Shown in pieces: positions 31,401 to 46,400 of a stretch of DNA of 64,000 bases (position 1 is its first letter; each line of letters begins with the position of its first letter). Under the pieces are notes generated by a model. It had not been told where the DNA came from. It worked only from the letters and a program-made list of their open reading frames with translations, and made no database searches. The DNA comes from Eublepharis macularius (lineage: Eukaryota; Chordata; Lepidosauria; Squamata; Eublepharidae), in assembly GCF_028583425.1 (NCBI RefSeq), contig NC_072795.1, forward strand, positions 9,881,001-9,945,000, written 5' to 3'. The position numbers and the translations under genes are program-made.

Positions 31401-34400
31401 TGTCAAAGTTTGCAATCTAAGCATGGTCAGTCCAAGTTAGTAATTGGGTGGGAGACTATCAAGGAAGACCACTGTTGCTATGCAGAGGAAAGCAATGGTG
31501 AACCTCCTCTGCTCAGCTCTTGCCTTGAAAACTCCACAGGGGGTTATTACAAGTCTACTGCAATTTAACAACAGTTTACTACTATATTAAGCCCAGTATT
31601 AACAGTATTATATTAATACAAACAGTAGTAAATTAATAATAATAATATAATACTATTATATTAAGCCCTGGAGAATGGCAGAAATTTGGAGTTGTTTATC
31701 ACAAGATCTTTGGGATTTTCATTTTATTTAATACTAGCTTGATACCCATGCTTCACTATGGTATTTAACTACTTTAAATAGCAACTGCATACTGTTTAGA
31801 ATGCGGGGTGGGGATGAGGACCAATCAGGCCGCATATGCGAATGATCTCTGTGTTCCAACTGTCTCTGGGAGGGGGGATAAGGTGTGGAACGTTATGAAC
31901 CTCAATCAGCCCACATATACAAATAACCTTGAAAGGCTGGCCCAATCAGGGAAGAGTGGCTAAGCTGGCAGTGAGTGGGGGTGCAAGCAGGTAGCAGCCT
32001 GCCAGTCACACAGGGAAAATGTATCCCTTTGGGAAAACACATTTTACCCCTTTTTACCCCTTTAGGGGGTGAATTTCTTAAAATCCCTTCTTATTGAGTG
32101 TTTACATCATGAAAGGAATGTTCTACCCAAATTTCATGTTTCTAGGTCCAGGGGTTTGGGCTAGGCGTTGATGAGTCAGTCAAGACACTTGTCCTAAGAC
32201 ATAAAAGGCTAAATGTGTTCCCGATGACTCACTTTTTATCCCTGCATGCGACACACGCACAGTATGTGGGGATAAGAAGTGATCAGGGGCAAAACAGTTT
32301 GCCTCCCTGCTGCCTCTTGGAGCCTCCATAGGCCTGGAAAGGCCCAGTGTGACAGTGGGAAGGCCTGGTGCTATGGTGCCGGGCATTCTGGCTGCCTCTG
32401 AACGTTCAGAGGCCGATGGAGGGAGGCTGCCAATTTCTTCCTGCCCCGCTGATTTGCAGGGGAGGGGGCTGCAGTTTCCCTTCCTTTCCACCAGGGGAGG
32501 GGGGAAAGGCCTGCCTGTCTCTCAAGCCACCAGCCCCAGATCAGGTTGGCCAGACTGTAGGACATGTAGGTGTGCTTCCCTTCCGTTCCACCAGTAGAAA
32601 GAGGAAAGGCTCCCCCATCTCTCAAGCTACCGGCCTCTCAAGCCGCTGGCCTTGAATCTGGCCAGCCAGGCTGTAGGATGGACAGGCATACTTCCCTTCC
32701 CTTAGATGCTGGGGAAGGGGGGAAGGGCCCACTCACCTCTCAAGCTACCGGCCTCTCAAGCCACTGGCCTTGAATCTGGCCAGCCAGGCTGTAGGATTGA
32801 CAGGCATACTTCCCTTCCCTTGGATGCCGGGGGAGGGGGGAAGGGCCACTCACCTCTCAAGCTGCTGGCCTCTCAAGCTTTGGATCCAGCCGGCCAGGCT
32901 GTAGGATGGGCAGGCATATTTCCCTTTCCTTCCTCCAGGGGAGGGCCCACCTACCTCTCAAGCCACTAGCCTCTCAAGCCACTGGCCTTGGACCTGGCCA
33001 GCCAGGCTGTAGGATGGGCAGGCACTGCTGGGGGAGGAGGGAAGGCCCGCTGGCCTCTCAAGCTGCCATCCTCTCAAGCCACTGGACTTGGATTGGGCCA
33101 ACTAGGCAGTAGGATGGGCAGGCGCACTTCCCTTCCCTTCGCTGCTAGGGGAGGAGGAAGGTCCCACCCGCCCCTCAAGCTGTCAGCTTCTCAAGCCAGG
33201 AGGAGAGGTTCATTGAGGGGAGGGGGGAGAGACCTGATATGGCTTCCAAAAGAGATGGATGGAGAGGCCCTCAGGAGGAATCCATGCGGCAGTGGCAGCA
33301 AGCCAGGGATGTACTAAAAGGAATGACAGCATTGTCCACTGAAAATAACGGGAGAGGCTTGAAGGCCCATTGGAGAAAATGGGAGCCCAGACTGCCAATT
33401 TAGTTGCATGGGCTCCATTGAAAAGCATTACAGCACAAAAAAAGTTGCAAAGAAAATTTGGAATGAATTTTCCATAAAGGTCTCTGGGCCCAGATAGACT
33501 ACTCTGGGACTGGTAGTAGTAGAAGCATTCTTGGACTGGAATGACAGGCCCCACAATAGAATGACAGGCCCTGGGAGTAGCAGAAGTGTTCTTGGACTGG
33601 AATGACAGGTCGCAAAGTAGAATGACTGCTCCTGGGAATAGGCTTTCCCCTAAATCCACAGTGAGTACAGCACCGGAGCGTTGTGTTTTGCTTTCCTATT
33701 GGCCTGCCAGGTGTCACTGTTGCATTGTCATGGCAGTGCCCTGCCCATCACTGTCAGCTCTGCCAATCATCGCGGACTACATAAGAAGAAGGGCTCTTAT
33801 CACTATGCCCAAAGGTGGAGGGAGGAGAAATGGGGAGGAGGGAGGGAGCCAACCAGAGGGGGGAGGCAAACAGAGGGAAGCCTCAGTGAGTGCGGGTGCA
33901 CAAGGGTGTGCCCGTCTCTGCCCCCCCAGCAATAACCCTTGCCATTTCCCCCTCTGAATGCACAGTCAGAAAATTCACAAGGTGCTGCACATCTATTTTG
34001 TTTGGCCAGGATGTACAATGGGAAGAGGCCGCCAGGAGGGGCCCCGCCAAATCCATTTTCTAGAATCCATTCTATATGTTTCTATTCTTTATATAGAGAT
34101 TAATCTGAAATCCTCTGCTTTAAGTATGATACCACTGGGTAGAATCATATTAGGTTGTTTAATGACAGTCTTAAAATTGCTTAGGCTCCGTTTCAGCATT
34201 TCCTCAACTCTGTATTGGACTTCTGCTGGTTTTCAATCTTGCCAATTTGCATTTATATACCTTATTGCATTATGTATTGAAATTACCTTGGAAGTAACTG
34301 TACTAACTCACAGTGTGTAATTGGCCTGGAGCCTCAATGAGAAAGGCAGATCATAAAGAACATAATTTAAAAAAAATAGATTAAAATTGTCTCTTTTGAT

Positions 34401-37400
34401 GCCATTGGCAGCTGGCAAAACAATATGGAAATATTTACCGTCTGTGGCTGGGACCTAATCTGATAGTTGTACTGTCTGGATTTGAAGCAGTAAAAGAAGG
34501 ACTAATCAACCATTCGGAAGACTTTGCGGACCGACCAGTGGGTGATTTCCTTAAAGCTTTAGCCCAAAAAAAGGGTAAGTGTTTGGGAAGAGTAAAAGAT
34601 AGTCCGTGTCTTCTCTGTTGGGGGGGAAGGGAAAATCACAGGCACAACAGAGACCAGAGGAATCTTACGAATGTTTTACTCACTTTTAAATGTCTCTGTC
34701 TGGTGACATCTGGAAGCCATAAAGCAGACAGTCATAAAAATTGGAAACACTTTCTTATTCAGGAATGTATGTACAAGAGACAAACTTTCTTTCCCATATA
34801 TGCCTCACCCCTACACAGTCACAAGCATACAAAGGATTATGGTAACAGCCTAACAAGAAAAACACAAAAGAACCCCAAATATTTCCCATTTTAAAATCCT
34901 GAGTGGACTTCATCTGGAGTCTCTGGAAGGTAACTTGGAATTGCCAGAACTAAGCAAAACGAATATATCTATTCCATGTCCCACATAGTTAGATTCTCCC
35001 TAACTGCGTTCATGCAGCATGGAGGTCTCAAAATATCCACTGCAGACAAACAGGTATCTCAATTAAAACAAGCAAATCCCACAGAAAGCACCTAAAATGA
35101 AGCTCATGTGTGCTGTATTAGGGCCAAGCTACACATGACGAATGACACTTGAACGGCAAGTGTATTTCTCCCTGTTCACTTGCCCTCCACTCAATCCACT
35201 TGCTGTTCAAGTGTCATTCGTCATGTGTAGCTTGGCCCTTAGTCTTGTGTTTCTTCTTAACAAGGGAGGGAGGGGACAAAAATGCCAATGATGTAAGACA
35301 GCTGCAGCTTCTGAGGTTTCTCCTGCAAGCCAGTGAAGGTCTAGGCTGCGGACTGCCAAAAAAAGGAGAATTCTGGTGCACAAAACCTTCTTGCTCCTGC
35401 TCCTGCTCCCTGAGGCCTTCCTTTTGGAAGGGACATTAGTGCATATATCTCAGCGTCTTGATCTGGCTGGCTGCTTTGGTATTGGCTTGTTAGGTTGGTT
35501 TGGCTGGGGTTCTCTAGTTTGACATTGGTTGCGATGGGCTTGCCATAGTGTCCTATCTTCTGCTGGGATTCTCTGGATTGAGGTTGGTTCTTTGGGGCTT
35601 GTTGGTTCTATTTGCATTTGGAAGTTTGGAGGCTTAGCCAGTGGTTGCTTTTATGTGTTTAACTTCTTTTTTTTTTACTCTAGAGAAAGTATGGATTTTT
35701 TTTCTGCAGGGAACAATGTAGGATATCTAGGGACACCATATTCAAGGCACCTTGTTTGCCTTGATCTAGTTCACTTGAAACTGTGTGTGTGTGTGGGGGG
35801 GGTCTTCAGGGAACAGGCAGGGCTAGGTTTCCTGTGATTTTGGTGTCAATTGCGAGAAAAAACAGCCACTCCACCACTCCCACCCACCCCCAGAAAGAGT
35901 CCCTCCATAGGGAATAACAAACCTGAAAATTTTCATAATTCAGGGCGGGGGGGGGTATCTGAATCTGAATATCAACATAGTATGAGAAGATCTGAAGAAT
36001 CTGAAATATTAACATGGAACCTGTTCCAATAATCCAGATCTGAAAACCACCAATTTTTTCTCAAGTGCACACCCCAAATGTGTACTAGTTTTGAATTTCT
36101 GAATGCTGGGAAATGGGAATGAATGAGTGCCTTGCTTCTCTGAAGTGTACAGAGCTGGCCAAAGTCAGAGAAATCTCACTACACCAGGCAGGAACAGATT
36201 CTGCAGCAGCATCACAGTTTTATGGTTCTTAAAGAATGGGTAACCTTTTAACGCAAAGGCATATATGGAAGCATTATGTTTGGCTCATTCTAGGCTGAAA
36301 AGACAAGCAATTTGTTATTTTTTAAAAAAAATCTCATTTATTTTTCTTGGTCTCAGGTATTGCATTGTCAAATGGCCACACCTGGAAGCAACAGAGAAAG
36401 TTTGGGATAGTTACCATGCGGAAGCTGGGATTGGGGAGGAAAGGCATGGAACAGCAAATAGAAGACGAGGCCCATCAACTAGTTGAGACTTTTGCAAGGG
36501 CAAAAGGTATGAGAAATTAAACTGGTCTGTGCTTGCTTTTCATTTACTTACTGGATGCTTCAACTAATTTCACTTTGCCGGGACCCTAAATTACTTTTTT
36601 CCCCTCTGTAGGCAGTGCACTGAAATTATATCTCCTCCACCACCTCTATCCCCACCCGTGATATGTCGTTGCATCAAACAGAAAATGAACAGAAAAAGTC
36701 GAGTCAATTGTGTTATTTTTATTAAATTAAGTCACTTCTCTTTTTAGAAGAAAGCAATGTATTATATTGCATATTTTAACTGCAAGCAGGTTCATGTTTG
36801 CGAGAGTATGGAAACAAAAAACCGACTAAAAACAATTGGTTTAAAAAACTCACATTTATTATTACTGGTAGCTTTTTGAAAAAAATCAAAATAGAAAAAA
36901 AGAGTATAAGGGAAAGGTTCTAACCATGCAATCCTATGGAGAGTTACTCCAGTCTAAGCCCATTGAAGTCAATGGCCTTAGATGGGCTTAGACTGGAGTA
37001 ACTCTGCATAGGATTGTATTGTAAATCCTGAAGTTCTGTAAACAATAGGTCAGAAAGCTCAACTTTTTAATATGCTTGCAGTCATATTTAAATATGTAAT
37101 TTAAATAACTTTATTTAAATTACAGGGCAGCCACTTGACCCTTCGTTGCCCATCACTAATTCTGTCTCCAATGTGATTTGTGCCGTGGCTTTTGGACATC
37201 GATTTTCTGTTGAAGATAAAGACTTCATTATGTTGTTGGAAGGCATTGACTCTGCTTCAAAATTTGCAGGGAGTTTTTTTCATGGTGTAAGTCCTTTTTT
37301 TTTTTCCTGTTGCTTCTGACAGGGCTTGTATCCTCAAGTTCCTATCCCTCCAGGCTGGGCCTGAATAATGTTATCCTGAGATGATGGCTTCTTCAATGAT

Positions 37401-40400
37401 GGCTTCAGAAGCATTTCAGATATTCATTGGCTTGGCAAAGACTGTTGGCTCTTTATAATGTTTTCCTTGGTTAGAGAATGTACCCATTCTCAAGAAATGA
37501 GGGAAGAGATATGAAGATAACTTTTCCACACTTTTATCTATCATTTTACCGCCATTTCTTTGTATAGTATCACTGATGTTTTCATAATATCAACCATGTT
37601 TGTATAAACAAGTCCATCTGTATCACTTGTCTTGGGTCTTCAACTTAGTTGTGTTATGCCACAGATGCGTGAAGTGAACATAAACTTTCCAGCCTAAGTG
37701 AAGGCTATAAGAGGGGTGTGCATAACAAAACTCCCAAGCCAAAAATAGTTTTGGGTCATTGCTGTGACACAAATCTGGATCCTTGGGAATTACGAAACTC
37801 CTCCCTTAAAAACCTGTCATTTTCCATGAGTCACTATAAGAGTAGCAAAATCAAAAAGAGTCCAGTAGCACCTTTAAGACTAACCGACTTTATTGTAGCA
37901 TAAAGTTGGTTAGTCTTAAAGGTGCTACTGGACTCTTTTTGATTTTGCTACTACAGACTAACACGGCTAACTCCTCTGGAACTATAAGAGTGGGACAATG
38001 AAATGAATGAAGACAGGATTTTTAAAAAAATATTGGTGTCTGGCACCATTTTCCCGATAGGAATCCATGGAAAAGAAGTATACCTGTGCTGAGAGAGCAC
38101 CTACTTTTCAGTTTTGTAAAATAAAACCTGCTTGAAACTTGGCCCATCTTTAGATCAGAGCGAGGTCTATGTTCTGGACAGATTTGGTGCATTATCTTTA
38201 CCAACACCTGCCCCAGACTCTCAAATATATTCTCCATTGAAAATAATGATCCCAAAATGGCAGAACCAGAAAAACCACACAGATTTGAATCCTGAACTAG
38301 AAAAGTCCTACACAAAAATCAGCAGTCGCAGTAACGCTCCCTCTCCAACCCCAGATCCAAAGTTATAAAGAGTGTTTTCTCTGAGCACATCCCGAGTCTG
38401 TATTAGTCATTAGTATACTACTGAAGGTCAGTTTAATTTTGCTTCAGTACAGTAACACTGCGACCTCTTTGGAATTAATACCATTTATGTATGTTCAGGG
38501 TGAGCACCAAACACTTAGAAGAAGTTGCTTTTGGCTATGTGAGGCAATTCATGAAAGATAAGTGATGACCTTTTGACAAGGGCTGCTTCCACACGCGTTG
38601 GATAATGCACTTTCAATGCTTTTTAGTGATCATTTGGAACTGGGTTTTCGTGTGTGAAACACAAAATCCACTTCAAAAGGATAACTAAAGTGCATTAAAA
38701 GTGCATTATCCAATGTGTGTGGAAACAACCAATGTGTTTGATTACTGAAAAGAACACTATTACTTCCTCTAGAAATTTTAATTAAGGTTTTAATGATTTT
38801 ACCCATTTTAGCACACTGATGTACTTAATTCTTAGATGTGTAAATTTAAAATTAATGCACTCTTACAGTTAATTTTATTCTGTTATCCTTTTAGCTGATT
38901 GCTGTAATGAAATCTCTGCTGAGGTAGCAAGATTCTGCACCCTGACTAGTTCAATTAGATAGACTATCACAACTTCCTTTAAGAAATTTTAATTTCTTAA
39001 CAATTTTAATCAATATTGAACCATTTTATTTATTTAAATATCTTGTTCAGTTTCCTAGATATGCTTAGACATGTAATCAATGTATTTGTTATATATTATT
39101 GTATATGCTGAATCAAATTCTGATCCTAGATCGTAATAATAAACTTGAACAAACATGAACTTGATTACTGAAAAGTACCTTTGGGGGCTGCAACCAGCAG
39201 AGAAAAACGGCAGGGCAGGTTGCGTAACTCTTTGCATTTTGGCTAGTTCTGCCATTGGTCCCTCCATCTGCTCAATGAGGGCAAAATTAATTGGTGTCAT
39301 CAAGGCTACGATGCTGATGAAAGAACCGAAAGGAGTTGTCTTATGGGCTGCATTACTGATGCTGCCTCGTGGTACTGACAGGATTTTTCTTTGCTGTAGC
39401 TGTATATAATTTTCCCAAGGCTCATGGAATATCTTCCGGGACCCCACAAGACGACACTCGCTCAGGCTCATGCTGTGCTCACGTTTGCAAAGAAGGAGAT
39501 AGAAAAGCATATGGAGCATCAGGCCATGCACGAGCCACAGGATTTCATTGATTTCTACCTTCTTCAGATAGAGAAAGTAAGTTGCCACGCTTTTTGTGCC
39601 ATCAGACGCACTGAATAAAAAGAGGTAAATGCAAACTGTAATCTCGGAAATATTCGTATCTATTTGCTGTACAAGAGGATTGAAATTGTTGGTCCTAATA
39701 AAAAGCATTGCCTAGATTTTGTTCTTGTTATTAATAACAACAATAACAACATTTGATTTATATACCGCCCTTCAGGACAACTTAATGCCCACTCAGAGCG
39801 GCTTACAAAGTGTGTTGTTATTATCCTCAAGACAATCACCCTGTGAGGTGGGTGGGGCTGAGGGAGCTCCAGAGAACTGAGACTAGGCCAAGGTCACCCA
39901 GCTGGCTTCAAGTAGAGGAATGGGGAATCTAATCAGGCTCTCCAGATTAGAGTCCCGCTTTCGTAACCACTACACCAAACTGGCTCTCATTTTATGAGGC
40001 AATTCTCACAGAAAAATGGCATTGAACGTTAGAGAAAGCTCAACTGTCCATCCAATCACAATGATTCTCTCATAGACCACATGAGAGAATTGTGATTAGA
40101 CAGACAATTGAGCTCTCCCGAACATGCAATTCCTCTCACCTGTGAGAATCTTCTTCCTCCCACTCCCTCCTTTTGCCTGGGAAAGTTGTACAAATGGTTA
40201 AAGAAAAGCTGTTGGGACCGGCTGCCAAACAAGGGCGCGGCATGCATGCCTTCTGCTGCCAGGTTGATTTTGCTGTGATTCACTGGTTTGGCATTGGCTC
40301 TGTTGGTCTTTGTTGACTCTATTTAGGTTTTGTGTTCGCGTGTTTGGCCAACGCTTCTGTGCCTTGGAGAAAGCATTGGATTATAATAATAATAATAATA

Positions 40401-43400
40401 TTTGATTTATATACCACTTCCCTTTAGGAAACAATAGAAGCTGGGAGCATCTTATTCAGGGGACCATAGAATACGACCCCTTGACCCAATTTGGTTGAAA
40501 ATTGGAGGCTCGTCAGAGTGCAAGCAGCACTCACTGTGCTGCAGTTTTGGTGGCATTTGATCCCCAAATAGCCCCTGTAAAAATTCCCCCCTAGGGAATA
40601 ATGAGCCCAGTTAATGCTGGAATCCTAGAATCAAATCCAAACACAAAGCTGGTGTCTTTGAACCTGAATATTGGGGACACCAGTATTTATGGCCTTCCTG
40701 ATACCCACATTCAAAAAATACTGTGCACACCCTATGGCTGGAGTACAAAAATGTTGAGAAAAGTACACTGGAATACCACATATGGGAGCCAAATAGAAAG
40801 GAAGTCTCTTTACCCCTTATTCATTCAATGCAGAAAAGCAAGGAGCCCAAAGGCTTGTTTTTTTGCCATAAGCTTCCATCTACTGAAGCCTTTACTATCA
40901 GAAATATGAAACATTATCCTCCAGACACAGACCCGTGTTTTTGTGTCTAAAGAAAATAGTCCTTCTCCAGTTCAAGCACATTTGTTTCAGTGGCCATAGA
41001 CTGGAGTAACGCTGCATAGGATGACATCATTGCTTCAATATATAGTTGAACATTCTCACACAACATCTGGTTTTGTGAATTTCAAGCAGGTATCAGACAA
41101 GGTGCTTTAGAGGAGAAATCACATGTTAAGGTGTATCTTAATAATTCAAAACTATGTTATTCCCCATTGCCATGTATGGATGTGAAAGCTGGATGGTAAA
41201 GAAAGCTGACAGGAAAAAAATTGATTCTTTTGGAATGTGGTGCTGGAGGAGAGTTTTGCGGATATCATGGACAGCCAGAAAGACAAATTGACTAGATCAA
41301 TTCAAGCCTGAATTCTCCTTAGAAGCTAAAATGACAAGACTAAAGCTATCGTACTTTGGTCACATCATGAGAAGACAAGATTCTCTGTAAAAGCCAATGT
41401 GAGGAATAGTGGAAGGCAGTAGGAAAAGAGGAAGACCTAAAACGAGATGGCTTGACTCAATAAAAGAAGCCACGTCCTCCAGTTTGCAGGATCAACAACC
41501 ACCATGAGGATTGGAGGCAGTTCTCTCATTTTTAATCAAAAAGAGTCCAGTAGCACCTTTAAGACTAACCATCTTTATTGTAGCATAAGCTTTCAAGAAT
41601 CACAGTTCTATGTATTGTTGAAGGCTTTCACGGCCGGAGAACGATGGTTGTTGTGGGTTTTCCGGGCTGTATTGCCGTGGTCTTGGCATTGTAGTTCCTG
41701 ACGTTTCGCCAGCAGCTGTGGCTGGCAACTTCAGAGGTGTAGCACCAAAAGACAGAGATCACAATCACAGTTCTCTTCGTCAGATGTGGCTTCTTTTATT
41801 GAGTTAAGCCATCTCATTTGCGGTCTTCCTCTTTTCTTGCTGCCTTCCACTTTTCCTAGCATAATTGACTTTTCCAGAGAATCTTGTCTTCTCATGATGT
41901 GACCAAAGTATGATAGCTTTAATCTTGTCATTTTAGTTTCTAAGGAGAATTCCGGCTTGATTTGGTCTAGTACCCACTTTTCGGCTGTCCATGGGATCTG
42001 CAAAACTCTCCTCCAGCACCACATTTCAAATGAATCAATTTTTTTCCTGTCAGCTTTCTTTACCGTCCAACTTTCACATCCATACATGGCAATGGGGAAT
42101 ACCATCGTTTGGATTATCTTGATCTTGGTTCCCAGAGAGACATCTTTATCTTTAAGGATCTTATCTAGTTCCCTCACAGCTGCTCTTCCAAGTCTCAATC
42201 TTCTTCTGATTTCTTCATTGCAGTCTCCCTTTGGGTTGATGATTGAGCCAAGGAACAGAAAATCTCGAACAACTTCAATTTCTTCATTGTCAACTTTAAA
42301 ATTGTGTAGTTCCATAGAATACTGATCTTAATATAGGGAATAACCTATTTATCACACAATCGAAACAATTCTTTGGAAGAAATGCCATACCTCTCTCCCT
42401 TTCTTCTTAAATCTTGCCCGCTGGTCTAATAGTTTTTCAGCACATTTTGTACAGCTTTATCTTCACAGATGCAGAGACAAAATGCTCTCTCTGGTTTGTT
42501 GTTGTTGTTGTTTTACTATCAACAGAACAAGAATGACCCTAACTCTACATACAACGAAGAGAACCTGGCTCAGTGTATTTTTGACCTCTTTTTCGCAGGA
42601 ACCGAAACCACTGCTACCGCTTTGCAGTGGGCATTGCTTCTCATGGCAAATCACCCAGACATCCAAGGTAAGAGAAACGTCAGGATCGATTCATATAGTT
42701 ACAAAGTAAATGCCTGTTAAAAAATAAAAGAGAGCCCAAATGGCCTCAGAATGCCTCCATGGGGGAAGGAGCGGCTCCTTCCCTCCCCAAGCCATTTTCC
42801 TCATCACAAGGAGGATTTTTCACTGTTTTTACTACTCCACGTGCATAGAATACTCCACAGGGATGAGAAAGAATGGGGAAAATTCCCTCCCCTGCTAATT
42901 TGACAGGGGAACCGGCTTGAGGGGGGAGGGAGAAGCCTTTCTCCCCCTGTGGAGGCATATTGGTGAGGCCGTTTATGGTTTCCTTTATTTTTAATAGCTA
43001 CTCCCCGAAGCTGCTTTGTAGCTGCAGGGAACTCAAGTGGGATCTGAGATTTGGCCGGTGGCAAGGAGAGGGCCTTCTCAGTAGTGGTGCCTAAACTCTA
43101 GAACTCTCTCTCTCCCCAGGGAAATTTGCCTTTCCCTGCCTGTTGCTGTCTTCTACAAGGGGGTGAAGACTTCTTTTGCCTGGCATTCCCTCAGAGATCC
43201 CTCCTCCCTCCTTAATGTTTTTAACTGTTGTTTTTAATCTTTGTATTTATTTTTAAGTTTTTCATTTTTTTCATGATGCCTCTCTGTGTTGGTTTTAATG
43301 GCTTTTGAGATGAAATTTTACTTGGTATGTTTAAATTGGTTAGCCACCTTGGAGCACCGAGAGCTTAGAAAGGCGGGGTGAAAATCTTGTTACTAAATAA

Positions 43401-46400
43401 ATCAACATCCAGTTTTACGGGAGCTGCTCCATCTGAACAAGCCAGAACTGAAGCAGCGCTGCGGTTTACCTCAGTAAGACTCGAGTCTCCCACTGTTGCA
43501 GGTGCCTCCTCTCCCATTTTGGCAAAAGTGTCAAAAATTACAGAACAAGTTTGTTTTTACTGGCTCTGAGTAACCTTTGCAGGAGCAGCTGCGCTTGAGA
43601 GAACTCACAAGATCCTGTAGGAAAGCCCCACAGCTTCTGAACTCTCAACATGTCCTTTATTCCTAGTGCATCCACATTTTCATATAAGAAATCTGCCCCA
43701 TGGCTTTTTGGGGAGGGAGGTAGCTTCTTGAAAGGCTCTATTGTCTGACACTGTGACAAATTTACCAGTAAGCCTTGAATTATCAGGGTTGTTTCAACTC
43801 CTAAATCCCCCCCAAAAGAATCTGCTGTGGGAAAATTCTCCCACCCCGTAACTCAACCATATTTTAATTGGGAAATGTAGAGATAGGTCTTGGGACTTTT
43901 AACATGTGCAACAGGGAGTCTTTCCTAAAATTGCAGTCCTCTCAAAACACTAATTTTCTTTACTACGTATGAAGCTGCCTTTTACTAAGTCAGATTACAG
44001 GCCTATCAAGCTACTCTAACTGGAAGTAGCTCCCTGGGGACACAGGTTAGGGTTGCCATGGCAAGCCTGGCAACTGGTCAAAGGGCTGGAGGGGAGGGGA
44101 ATGGGGGACAGTGTTGCCAGAGAGACTAAGTGACATGATGACATCACTTCCAGGGAAAACCTGGAAGGAACTGTAGGTAGCTCTAGGAATCTCTGAAAAC
44201 TTTATGATAAAATCAGGATTTCTGGGGATTCCTAGAACTACTTGCTGTCACTTCTGTGTTTTACTTAGAATTGACATCATCATGCTGGCAACACCATTCC
44301 TCTCCCATTGCTACTTGGAGTGGTGGCAAGCAATGAGCACTCCCCTGCCCCCTGTGAGGGCTTGGCAGTTCTAACACAGGTAAAGCTCTTTCCTAACACC
44401 TGTCACCTGATCTTTCTAGATTGAGATGCTGAGGATTGAACCTGAGACCCTCTGCATGGGTCCTTTCCCCATCGTACTATTCTTTGACCAATTCTGTGCT
44501 GATTTTACTAATGTGTTCCAATATTCAAATCCTATATTCTCTAAAACCTAAATATAAAGAGTGAAAAATGTCTCTCTCCCCCCCACAAACATCACAAGCC
44601 CGTCCTGCCCATGTTCAAGTCCAATACAAAGACAATTATGCATTTGGAGAGGGGTTTAAACCCCATCTGGTGCATACCCCTTAAAGATGAAGGAAGGAGG
44701 GAAGAGGCTTACAATAATACTGGAAATAAATGCAGACCTGCTTATGAAAGAATAAGAGTGGGATATTTCTCATCCCTTCCTCTGCTAAATTCAAGTCTCT
44801 GTAAACTACTTTAAAAAAAACCCAATACAGCCTATGGGAAGCTCAGCATAAAGTGAAAAAAGCAGTGAAGGCAAACATAGCTCCAGCCTCATGAACCAGG
44901 AGGTAGAAGGTTTACCTCAGCACACTTCCAAGAAGCAAATCTTGGGGAGGATGCAGGCAGTAAATGAAACCATTTTATCCATCTCTCAAGACTGAGGGAA
45001 ACTTCTCCGGCCATCCCCTTTACACCAGTCCAGACTCTTTGCTGGAAAGTTGATGGGATCTCTTTAGTGCCAAACAGTTGCTCTGCAAAGAAGATGAATG
45101 CTTTGCTTCTTAGGTGATGATTGAAAGTGCATGCATGCAAGCAGTTCGCAAGGCAAGCCCCTTCCTTTCTTGCCACTCTTCCAGCAAAAAGGAGTGAAAG
45201 CAAGAGAGCGCTGGTGTAAATACCCAGACTCAAGTGCCACCCTAATTGGATAAGTAGCATCATGCTGTCCTGCTCACCCAGTAGTCTGTTGCCTTCCCTT
45301 TTCAAAATGTGTCTATGTAGTGTTGGGGGGTGGGGGACAAGTCCTAGAGAATATAGAAACAGTTCATCTTGAGAGCTGCTGTTTCCTCAAGCCAAGGGAG
45401 GGCCAAGCTACACATGACGAATGACACTTGAACAGCAAGTGTATTTCTCCCTGTTCACTTGCCCTCCACTCAATCCACTTGCCGTTCAAGTGTCATTCGT
45501 CACGTGTAGCTTGGCCCGTAGTTTCAATTTTACCCTCCTCTTTTGATTAATAAATACAAATTATGCAAAGCTAGTTTGTCCCTGAACTTTAAACTTAAAT
45601 ATTTGATGTCATTCACTACCCAATTGCCCTGACTTGGATAGCCCAGGCAAGCCTGATCTCATCAAAACCTAATCAGGGTCAGCCTTGGTTAGTAATTGGA
45701 TGGGAGACCTCAAAAGAAGACCCCAGTTGCAGAGGCAGGCAATGGCAAACCACCTCTGTTAGTCTCTTGCTGTGAAAACCCCACCAGAGATCGCCATCAG
45801 TCAGCTATTACTTGATGGCACTCTCCATAACCACTACCAAACTAGAACCAGTCATATGTATAAAAGCTCACACCCTCAACTTGGCCACATTAAAACTCAT
45901 CAAATTGGATGTGGACTTAATTATTTTGTAATCTGGAACCTGTCAGTGGGCTAAAAACATGTCGTGCTAGAGAGGCATGGGGTTTTGCACTGTAAAATTG
46001 TGTCATATGTATACAAGAGCACCTCAGACTCAAGATTCATGCCTTTAAACCCTTGAAGAGGAATAGGTAACCCATCATACAGGAACTGCCTGACTCTCCT
46101 TCAGCCTCTAGTCCACTGTAGGGGAGGGGGCCAATACAAATTCCCAACAAAATAGCCAAATCAGAAAGCAAGCAGCGTTTTCCCATGAGTATATAGGATT
46201 CCAGGTCCCTTTTTTGGCTCTTTTGTTGTGTGCTGCTGCACGGACCAAAACACTCACCTTTAACATTTTGTGATGCCATAACATGTCTACATTTCAATTC
46301 TTATTTAGTTCCTTCAGCAGAACCCAATATAATAGGTTCAGTGGTTCATTGAATCTTTAGAGGTAAATACATTCTCCAGCACAAAGCTTCCTTGTTTTAC

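Noticed and set aside
32349-33317. Several overlapping + strand ORFs
   Set aside because: They arise from the ~120-bp minisatellite, whose period keeps frames open; no protein motif.
39055-39708. 217-codon frame on the - strand
   Set aside because: It overlaps CYP2 exon 5 in antisense and has no family motif; it is a shadow.
44889-45305. 138-codon - strand frame in CYP2 intron 6
   Set aside because: No recognisable motif, splice context or repeat match; likely chance.
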